DNA of 10,570 bases. It comes from Acetobacteraceae bacterium (GTDB taxonomy: Bacteria > Pseudomonadota > Alphaproteobacteria > Acetobacterales > Acetobacteraceae). The notes under the pieces were generated by a model. It ran no database searches and was not told the DNA's origin. It saw nothing but the letters and a program-made list of their open reading frames with translations. The translations under genes were made by a program, and so were the position numbers. This document shows, piece by piece, positions 5,406 through 10,570 of this stretch (position 1 is the first letter of the stretch; every line of letters begins with the position of its first letter). The stretch lies in NCBI GenBank assembly GCA_030044345.1, contig JASHVY010000157.1, positions 1 through 10,570 of the forward strand, written 5' to 3'.

Positions 5406-6460
5406 TGTCCGCTGCGACCGCCTTGAGGAATCCGCGCCGCTATTTCGAAGACGTTGGCGCCGAACGGTCAGCCACAGCCGAGAAACCGCCCGTCTGTCTC
5501 TATCTGGAGGTGACCAATCGCTGCAATCTGCTCTGCGAGACCTGTCCGCGCACCTTCGAAACGCTGGAACCGCCGGCAGACATGAGCTGGGCGCTCTTCA
5601 CCCGCATCATCGACCAGGTGCCGAACATCGCACGCGTGGTGCTGCACGGCGTTGGGGAGCCGATGCTGGTCAAGGATCTGCCGCGTATGATCCGCACCCT
5701 CAAGGATCGCGGCACCTATGTGCTGTTCAACACCAACGGCACGCTGATGCAGCCGAAGAAATTCCGGGCGCTGATCGATACCGGCCTGGACGAGCTGCGG
5801 GTTTCGCTCGATGCCGCCGACCGCCAATCCTACGCGCGGATCAGGGGCAAGGATTTCTTCGATCGCATCGTGCGCGATGTCGGCAAGTTCGTGGCCTTCC
5901 AGGAAGAGACCGGTGCGGCGACACCGCGCGTCTCGCTCTGGTTGACCGGATTGAAGGAGACCATCGCCCAGCTTCCCGCTTTCGTGCGCCTCTCCGCTTC
6001 CATGGGAATCCGCGAAGTGCACTTGCAACGCCTCGTCTTCGACGAACCGGGCTATGGCATGGCGAGCGCAGAACATTCCTTGTTCGAAACCACGCAGGCG
6101 GAAGAGCAGGCAGCCATCGCCGCGGCCCAGGCATTGGGCGCCGAACTGGGCGTGACGCTGGATGCGTCCGGCGCGACGGAGCCGGGTCTGAGCTTGCAGC
6201 GCCCGTCGGAGGATCAGCCCTGGTCGGCCTGCCGTCGCCCGTGGTCGCTGATGTATTTCACCGCCCATGGCCGCGCGCTGCCTTGCTGCATCGCGCCTTT
6301 CTCGGTACGCGGCTATAGCCACTACACGCTCGGCGACGCCACGCAGCAGACCCTGCGCGAGATCTGGAATAGCCCGGCCTATCGGGATTTCCGCGCGGCC
6401 CTGCTTTCCGATACACCGCCGGCGCCGTGCCGGAATTGCGGCCTGCGCTGGAGCCTCTAG
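5402..6460 (+). CDS. Radical SAM protein with SPASM-like C-terminal domain
   Basis: The 352-residue protein has the radical SAM cluster motif CNLLCETC (Cys41, Cys45, Cys48), the GVGEP motif (83-87), NTNGTLM (110-116) and LRVSLDAAD (132-140), which together define a complete SAM barrel. After about residue 270 comes a SPASM/twitch-like part with Cys277, Cys295, Cys296, Cys343 and Cys346, and the familiar LGD...LREIWNSPAYRDFR helix (310-330). The five Cys are enough for one auxiliary 4Fe-4S cluster, fewer than the seven of a full SPASM domain. SPASM proteins modify peptides, sugars or cofactors by radical chemistry. No precursor peptide is visible nearby, so a glycan, lipid or cofactor substrate is as likely as a peptide. 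Start: ATG at 5402 overlapping the previous stop, with a second ATG right after it at 5405. It is the last gene of the operon. Confidence 0.9.
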   Translation: MMSAATALRNPRRYFEDVGAERSATAEKPPVCLYLEVTNRCNLLCETCPRTFETLEPPADMSWALFTRIIDQVPNIARVVLHGVGEPMLVKDLPRMIRTLKDRGTYVLFNTNGTLMQPKKFRALIDTGLDELRVSLDAADRQSYARIRGKDFFDRIVRDVGKFVAFQEETGAATPRVSLWLTGLKETIAQLPAFVRLSASMGIREVHLQRLVFDEPGYGMASAEHSLFETTQAEEQAAIAAAQALGAELGVTLDASGATEPGLSLQRPSEDQPWSACRRPWSLMYFTAHGRALPCCIAPFSVRGYSHYTLGDATQQTLREIWNSPAYRDFRAALLSDTPPAPCRNCGLRWSL

Positions 6461-6485
6461 TGCCAGCTTTCATGGAAAGCTGGCA
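6461..6485 (+). terminator. 11-bp perfect hairpin directly after the operon
   Basis: TGCCAGCTTTC (6461-6471) and GAAAGCTGGCA (6475-6485) pair perfectly around a 3-nt ATG loop. The hairpin begins at the base after the TAG of the radical SAM gene. No clean U-tract follows (ACATAGGTCTTTG). It may stop or pause transcription, or protect the 3' end of the long mRNA from decay. Confidence 0.6.
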
Positions 6486-6503
6486 CATAGGTCTTTGTCC
6501 CAA

Positions 6504-6564
6504 TGCCCGATTCACGCGGCGAAAAGCGCTCGCTCCGCGAGTCATTTTTCTCTGCGATCGGGCA
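6504..6564 (+). terminator. Second hairpin with T-tract inside a larger stem
   Basis: CTCGC (6529-6533) and GCGAG (6537-6541) form a short stem, followed after TCA by five T (6545-6549). This looks like a modest intrinsic terminator backing up the 11-bp hairpin. Around it, TGCCCGAT (6504-6511) and ATCGGGCA (6557-6564) form a perfect 8-bp long-range stem, which hints at a folded 3' end or small RNA rather than a bare terminator. Confidence 0.4.
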
Positions 6565-6576
6565 CGAGCACAAGAG

Positions 6577-6605
6577 TTGCCAAACATTCGCGTTTGGGCT
6601 ATGGC
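6577..6605 (+). promoter_or_regulatory. Probable promoter of serC-serA
   Basis: A -35 box TTGCCA (6577-6582) and a -10 box TATGGC (6600-6605) are separated by 17 bases. The pair matches the boxes and spacing of the tRNA-Asn promoter in this window. Transcription would start near 6611 and leave a leader of about 52 nt before serC. Confidence 0.5.
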
Positions 6606-6610
6606 CGATA

Positions 6611-6662
6611 GCGGGCTACGCTCCCCCACCGGGGCGCTTCTCTTCTGCAAGGGAGAGCCGCT
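6611..6662 (+). ncRNA. Candidate serC leader RNA covering the ribosome binding site
   Basis: The serC leader is a known predicted cis-regulatory RNA upstream of serC-serA in alphaproteobacteria, whose last stem overlaps the serC ribosome binding site. This stretch has the right place, length and design. CCCC (6624-6627) can pair with GGGG (6631-6634), and TCTCTT (6639-6644) can pair with GGGAGA (6651-6656) with two G-U pairs, or in a shifted register using AAGG (6649-6652). The latter stem hides AAGGGAGAG, the ribosome binding site 6 nt before the ATG. I judged it by position and pairing, not by a covariance model, and the ligand of this class, if any, is not known to me. Confidence 0.5.
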
Positions 6663-7850
6663 ATGGCATCCGCAGCATCTCGGCCGGACGTGCGTCCGGC
6701 AAATCCCTATTTCTCCTCCGGCCCCTGCGCGAAGCGTCCCGGCTTTGCGCTCGAAGCGCTTGCCGGCGCGCTGCTCGGTCGCAGCCATCGCGCCAAGGAA
6801 CCCAAGGCACGGCTGGCGGAGGTCATCACCCGCTCACGCACGCTCCTCGGCATGCCGGCGGATTGGCGGCTCGGCATCGTGCCCGCCTCCGACACGGGCG
6901 CGGTCGAGATGGCGCTCTGGTCGCTCCTCGGCGCGCGCGGGGTGGATGTTCTCTCCTTCGAGAGTTTCGGCGCCGGCTGGGCCACCGACATCGCAAAGCA
7001 GCTCAAGCTCGCTGATGCGCGTCTGCTCGAAGCGCCTTACGGTCGGCTGCCGGATCTCGGCGCGGTCGATTTCTCGCGCGACGTGGTGCTGACCTGGAAC
7101 GGCACCACATCCGGCGTGCGCGTGCCGAACGGGGATTGGATCCCCGAAAACCGCGAAGGCCTCGTCATCGCCGATGCGACCTCAGCCGCCTTCGCCATGG
7201 CGTTGCCTTGGGAAAAACTCGATGTCGTAACCTGGTCCTGGCAGAAAGTGCTGGGGGGTGAGGCCGGGCACGGCATGCTCGCCCTCTCTCCACGCGCGGT
7301 GGCGCGGCTCGAATCCTACCGGCCCGCCTGGCCGTCGCCGAAAATCTTCCGCCTGACGAAGGGCGGAAAGCTGATCGAAGGCATCTTCAAGGGTGAGACG
7401 ATCAACACACCGAGCATGCTCGCCGTCGAGGATGCGCTCGACGGACTTCGCTGGGCGGAGAAAATCGGTGGGTTGCCGACGCTGCTCGCACGGGCCGAGG
7501 CGAATCTCGCTGCGATTGCGCGCTGGGTCGAGCGCACGCCGTGGGTCGATTTCCTCGCCGAGCAGCCGGAGTGTCGCTCGCCGACCTCGATCTGCCTCAA
7601 GATCACCGCGTCCTGGTTCACGAGCCTCGCGCCCGACGCTCAGGCCGCGAGTGCCAAGCGGCTCGCAAGCCTGCTCGAATCCGAGGGCGTCGCTTACGAC
7701 ATCGCTTCGTACCGCGATGCGCCGCCGGGCCTGCGCATCTGGGGCGGCGCCACGGTCGAGACTGCCGATATCGAAGCGCTCCTCCCCTGGCTCGACTGGG
7801 CGACGGCGGCCGTCGCTGCCGAGGTCGCGTCGCCGCAGGCTGCGGAGTGA
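6663..7850 (+). CDS. serC: Phosphoserine aminotransferase
   Basis: It converts 3-phosphohydroxypyruvate and glutamate to phosphoserine and 2-oxoglutarate, the second step of serine synthesis. The 395-residue PLP enzyme (fold type I) shows the N-terminal NPYFSSGPCAKRPG, PASDTGAVEMALW (74-86), LTWNGTTSGVRVP (143-155), IADATSAAFAM (169-179) and SWQKVLGGE (192-200), in which Lys195 is the PLP-binding lysine. INTPSMLAVEDAL follows in the second half. The sequence belongs to the alphaproteobacterial SerC branch (TIGR01365-like) rather than the E. coli type. An A-rich ribosome binding site AAGGGAGAG precedes the ATG. SerA starts 5 nt after the stop, so the pair is one operon, and serine-linked control through the leader is likely. 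Confidence 0.95.
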   Translation: MASAASRPDVRPANPYFSSGPCAKRPGFALEALAGALLGRSHRAKEPKARLAEVITRSRTLLGMPADWRLGIVPASDTGAVEMALWSLLGARGVDVLSFESFGAGWATDIAKQLKLADARLLEAPYGRLPDLGAVDFSRDVVLTWNGTTSGVRVPNGDWIPENREGLVIADATSAAFAMALPWEKLDVVTWSWQKVLGGEAGHGMLALSPRAVARLESYRPAWPSPKIFRLTKGGKLIEGIFKGETINTPSMLAVEDALDGLRWAEKIGGLPTLLARAEANLAAIARWVERTPWVDFLAEQPECRSPTSICLKITASWFTSLAPDAQAASAKRLASLLESEGVAYDIASYRDAPPGLRIWGGATVETADIEALLPWLDWATAAVAAEVASPQAAE

Positions 7851-7855
7851 CGCTC

Positions 7856-9442
7856 ATGCCCAGGGTCCTGATCAGCGACAAGCTCTCACCCGCCGCCGTC
7901 GCCGTCTTTCGCGAGCGTGGGATCGAGGCCGATCTCAAGCCTGGCCTCAAGCCGCCGGAATTGCGCGAGATCATCGGCGCCTATGATGGGCTCGCCGTAC
8001 GTTCCGCGACGAAAGTGACGCGCGAGCTCCTTGAAGCCGCCTCCAACCTGAAAGTCGTCGGCCGCGCCGGTATCGGCATCGACAATGTCGATGTGACGAG
8101 CGCGACCCGCCGCGGCGTCGCCGTGATGAATACGCCGCACGGCAACTCGGTTACCGCCGCCGAACACGCAATCGCGATGATGATGGCGCTCGCCCGTCAG
8201 ATTCCCGAAGCCTCCGCCTCCACCAAGGCCGGCAAATGGGAGAAGAACCGCTTCATGGGCATGGAGCTGTTCGGCAAGACGCTCGGCCTGATCGGCTGTG
8301 GCAATATCGGCTCAATCGTCGCCGATCGGGCGATCGGCCTCAAAATGAAAGCGATCGCCTATGATCCCTATCTCACCGAGGCGCGCGCGCTGGCGCTTGG
8401 GGTAGAAAAGGTCGAGCTTCCCGCCCTGCTCGCCCGTGCCGACGTGGTCACGGTCCACACCCCGCTTACGGACGCAACCCGCAACATCCTTTCCGCCGAG
8501 GCAATCGCTTCGATGAAGCCGGGCGTGCGCATCATCAACTGCGCGCGCGGCGGGCTCATCGACGAGACGGCGCTCGCAGAGGCGATTCGCTCGGGCCATG
8601 TCGCCGGCGCGGCCCTCGATGTCTTCGCTGCCGAACCGCCCGGTGAGAGCCCGCTCTTTGGGCTCGAAAACGTCGTCTGCACGCCGCATCTCGGCGCCTC
8701 CACCGAAGAGGCGCAGGAGAAAGTCGGCATCCAGGTGGCAGAGCAGATGAGCGACTTCCTGCTCACGGGCGCGATCGTCAACGCCGTCAATATGCCGTCC
8801 GTCTCCATCGAGGAAGCGCCGCGGCTCCGTCCCTACATGGATCTTTGCCGCCTGCTGGGCAGCTTCGCCGGCCAGCTTACCCAGGCACGCGACGGCGTCA
8901 TCCAGCGCGTTGCGATCGAATACGAAGGGGCGGCGGCCGGCCTCAACCCCAAGCCGCTCACCGCCGCTGCCCTCACCGGGCTTCTCACGCCGATCCTCGA
9001 GGGTGTGAACATGGTCAACGTCTTGGCGCTCGCGCATGAACGCGGCATCGAGATCGCGGAGACCGTTCGCGACCGCCCGAGCGAATATCAGACACTGGTC
9101 ACGCTCTCGGTCACCACCGAGCAGCAGACCCGCGCCGTCGCCGGCACGCTCTTCGCCAACGACCGCCCGCGCATCGTTGCGGTCAAGGGCATTCCGGTGG
9201 AGGCAGATTTCTCCCACCATATGATCTATGTCACCAACCAGGACCGCCCGGGCTTCATTGGCCGCTTCGGCGCGAAACTTGCCGAAGCCGGCATCAACAT
9301 CGCGACCTTCCATCTCGGCCGTACCGTCCCTGGCGGCGATGCCATCTGTCTCGTCGCGGTGGATGAGCCGGTTCCCGAGCCGGTGCTCGCCGCCGTCCGC
9401 GCGATCCCACTCGTCGTCCAGGCCACACTGCTCAGCTTCTGA
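7856..9442 (+). CDS. serA: D-3-phosphoglycerate dehydrogenase
   Basis: It oxidises 3-phosphoglycerate to 3-phosphohydroxypyruvate with NAD, opening the serine pathway. The 528-residue protein is of the long type. It starts MPRVLISDKLS, has the Rossmann GCGNIG motif (147-152), NCARGG with Arg231, AAEPP with Glu260 and PHLGAS with His278 as the catalytic set. An allosteric substrate-binding region occupies about 315-450 and an ACT domain about 455-528 (IYVTNQDRPGFIG). The ACT domain usually binds serine for feedback inhibition. The ATG at 7856 is chosen because it gives the conserved start and has GGAG eight bases upstream. A GTG at 7847 overlapping the serC stop is the alternative. The frame is open far upstream inside serC, but that part is not real protein. 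Confidence 0.97.
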   Translation: MPRVLISDKLSPAAVAVFRERGIEADLKPGLKPPELREIIGAYDGLAVRSATKVTRELLEAASNLKVVGRAGIGIDNVDVTSATRRGVAVMNTPHGNSVTAAEHAIAMMMALARQIPEASASTKAGKWEKNRFMGMELFGKTLGLIGCGNIGSIVADRAIGLKMKAIAYDPYLTEARALALGVEKVELPALLARADVVTVHTPLTDATRNILSAEAIASMKPGVRIINCARGGLIDETALAEAIRSGHVAGAALDVFAAEPPGESPLFGLENVVCTPHLGASTEEAQEKVGIQVAEQMSDFLLTGAIVNAVNMPSVSIEEAPRLRPYMDLCRLLGSFAGQLTQARDGVIQRVAIEYEGAAAGLNPKPLTAAALTGLLTPILEGVNMVNVLALAHERGIEIAETVRDRPSEYQTLVTLSVTTEQQTRAVAGTLFANDRPRIVAVKGIPVEADFSHHMIYVTNQDRPGFIGRFGAKLAEAGINIATFHLGRTVPGGDAICLVAVDEPVPEPVLAAVRAIPLVVQATLLSF

Positions 9443-9470
9443 CACAAGCTCGCTCTAAGTAGTCTCCCGC

Positions 9471-9911
9471 ATGAGCCGTCGTGAGCGAAGTCGCCGCAGC
9501 GAATACCGATTCTTCCATCCGATCAGCACGCGCTGGAAGGACAACGACGCCTTCGGCCATGTCAACAATGTCGAGTACTACTCCTATTTCGACACGGCTG
9601 TGACCTACTTCCTGCTCGAGCATCAGCTCATCGGCATCTCGGTGGGAGAGATCATCACCGTGGTGGCCGAGACCGGCTGTCGCTACCATGCCTCTGTCGC
9701 CTTCCCCGATCGGGTGACAGTCGGCGTACGCGTCGCACGCATCGGCTCAAGTTCGGTACGCTATGAGATCGCTGTCTTTCGCAACGACGAGGACGAGGCG
9801 GCCGCCGAAGGCCACTTCGTGCACGTCTATGTCGATCGCGTCAGCATGCGCCCGGTGCCCATTCCGCCCGAAAGCCGCGCGGCGCTCTCGCTGATCGCGG
9901 TTACGGCTTAG
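9471..9911 (+). CDS. Hotdog-fold acyl-CoA thioesterase (4HBT/YbgC-like)
   Basis: The 146-residue protein shows the 4-hydroxybenzoyl-CoA thioesterase family signature RWKDNDAFGHVNNVEYYSYFDTA (21-43). Asp26 stands where the catalytic aspartate of the family sits, and GHVNN places the hotdog central helix. It should hydrolyse a short or medium acyl-CoA or acyl-protein thioester in the cytoplasm. Physiological substrates of such small thioesterases are rarely evident from sequence. It follows serA by 28 nt on the same strand and could be read through from it. No good ribosome binding site precedes the ATG (the upstream bases are AGTAGTCTCCCGC). The N-terminus has five Arg in the first nine residues. 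Nothing links it functionally to serine synthesis. Confidence 0.88.
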   Translation: MSRRERSRRSEYRFFHPISTRWKDNDAFGHVNNVEYYSYFDTAVTYFLLEHQLIGISVGEIITVVAETGCRYHASVAFPDRVTVGVRVARIGSSSVRYEIAVFRNDEDEAAAEGHFVHVYVDRVSMRPVPIPPESRAALSLIAVTA

Positions 9912-9924
9912 AAGTATCGATAGC

Positions 9925-9987
9925 CTGGGGCTTTGCCCCAGACCCCACCAGGGCCTGGAGGCCCTGGACCCCATCCGCGCTACGCGG
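9925..9987. repeat. Three-palindrome intergenic repeat cluster
   Basis: Three perfect hairpins follow one another: CTGGGGC-TTT-GCCCCAG (9925-9941), CCAGGGCC-TGGA-GGCCCTGG (9948-9967) and CCGCG-CTA-CGCGG (9975-9987). The first two are each joined to ACCCC, the arrangement of a dispersed intergenic palindrome I associate with Rhodospirillales genomes. Lying just past the thioesterase stop, it probably also ends or shields that transcript, though no U-tract follows. Confidence 0.7.
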
Positions 9988-10042
9988 CAAAACAAGAAAA
10001 GCCGTGCTGCGAAAATGGACGGTCCTGAAACGGAGGGAAACG

Positions 10043-10570
10043 ATGGATCTCGGTATCGCCGGCAAACGCGCGCTCGTCTGTGCCGCAAGCAAGGGGCTCG
10101 GCCGGGCTTGCGCAATGGCCCTGGCGCGCGAGGGCGTCGCTGTCACCATCACCGCACGCGGGGCCGAGGCACTCGAGCACACGGCGGCCGAGATCCGCGC
10201 CGCCACGGGCGTGACGGTGACCGCGGTTCCCGGCGACATCACCACCGAAGCCGGGCGCGGGGCCGCGCTGGCCGCCTGTCCCGAGCCCGACATCCTTATC
10301 AACAATGCAGGCGGCCCACCGCCCGGGGATTTCCGTCAATGGTCGCGCGAAGACTGGATCAAGGCGCTTGACGGCAACATGCTGACACCGATTGCGTTGA
10401 TTCGTTCCGTTATCGACGGCATGATCGCCCGCGGGTTCGGCCGCATCGTCAACATCACCTCGGCCTCGGTGAAATCGCCGATTCCCACGCTCGGCATGAG
10501 CAACGGCGCTCGCACAGGCCTTACCGGCTTCGTGGCCGGGCTCGCGCGTCAAGTTGCCCGACACAATGTC
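10043..10570 (+). CDS. Short-chain dehydrogenase-like protein with Ser/Arg in place of Tyr/Lys (cut by window end)
   Basis: The first 176 residues of a classical-size SDR are present and the frame is open to the last base. The NAD(P)-binding start reads LVCAASKGLGRA (11-22), with Ala-Ala replacing the usual Thr-Gly. NNAG (87-90) is followed by GPPPG. ITSAS (138-142) supplies the catalytic-region serine. Thirteen residues after Ser140, where YxxxK is expected, the sequence reads SNGAR (153-157), so the acid-base Tyr is Ser and the Lys is Arg. This goes with a known divergent SDR group marked by NNxGGPPPG and a VKxPIPxLxxSNxxR-like stretch, so it is not a random mutation. Members are often labelled 3-oxoacyl-ACP reductase, which should not be taken as function. 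A CGGAGGG ribosome binding site sits 5-11 bases before the ATG. Confidence 0.88.
   Translation, partial: MDLGIAGKRALVCAASKGLGRACAMALAREGVAVTITARGAEALEHTAAEIRAATGVTVTAVPGDITTEAGRGAALAACPEPDILINNAGGPPPGDFRQWSREDWIKALDGNMLTPIALIRSVIDGMIARGFGRIVNITSASVKSPIPTLGMSNGARTGLTGFVAGLARQVARHNV

Noticed and set aside
7541..7855. Upstream extension of serA inside serC
   Set aside because: serA proteins start at MPxVLISDKLS, which is the ATG at 7856.
8312..9445. Long minus-strand open frame opposite serA
   Set aside because: GC-rich third positions keep antisense frames open. The product is rich in Arg, Asp and His with no recognisable domain and no ribosome binding site.

Overview
The window is GC-rich DNA with short intergenic gaps and many 1-4 nt start/stop overlaps. 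The gene set fits an alphaproteobacterium, and Rhizobiales or Rhodospirillales are the likeliest orders. Pointers are the serC-serA pair preceded by a structured leader, a SerC of the alphaproteobacterial type, promoters of the TTGCCN-N17-TATNNN kind, and a GGGGC-TTT-GCCCC / CCAGGGCC-GGCCCTGG intergenic palindrome of a kind I associate with Rhodospirillales. The order is inference, not something read directly.

Layout. The first 850 bases are read from the minus strand: pgpA (phosphatidylglycerophosphatase A), then tRNA-Asn(GTT) with its own promoter, then a 23-residue membrane microprotein with a strong ribosome binding site. A 338-base gap (847-1184) with no gene but several hairpins separates this from the plus-strand genes.

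From 1185 to 6460 six genes run head to tail with overlaps of 1-4 nt or a 6-nt gap, so they look like one transcript. They are a Tat-exported ModA-like solute-binding protein, a b561-type membrane cytochrome b, an exported lipoprotein-like molybdopterin oxidoreductase of the sulfite oxidase/MsrP fold, a DUF2064 (TIGR04282-type) GT-A transferase, a multi-pass GT-C/GT87-like glycosyltransferase, and a radical SAM protein with a SPASM-like C-terminus. The first three form a plausible periplasmic redox module. The last three look like a sugar or lipid/peptide modification module. Their tight union is the least ordinary thing in the window and I know of no described pathway for it.

An 11-bp perfect hairpin closes that operon. 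A promoter and a short leader RNA whose last stem covers the ribosome binding site then precede serC-serA, the first two steps of serine synthesis from 3-phosphoglycerate. A small hotdog-fold thioesterase follows 28 nt later, then a palindromic repeat cluster. The window ends inside a short-chain dehydrogenase-like gene in which the usual catalytic Tyr and Lys are replaced by Ser and Arg.
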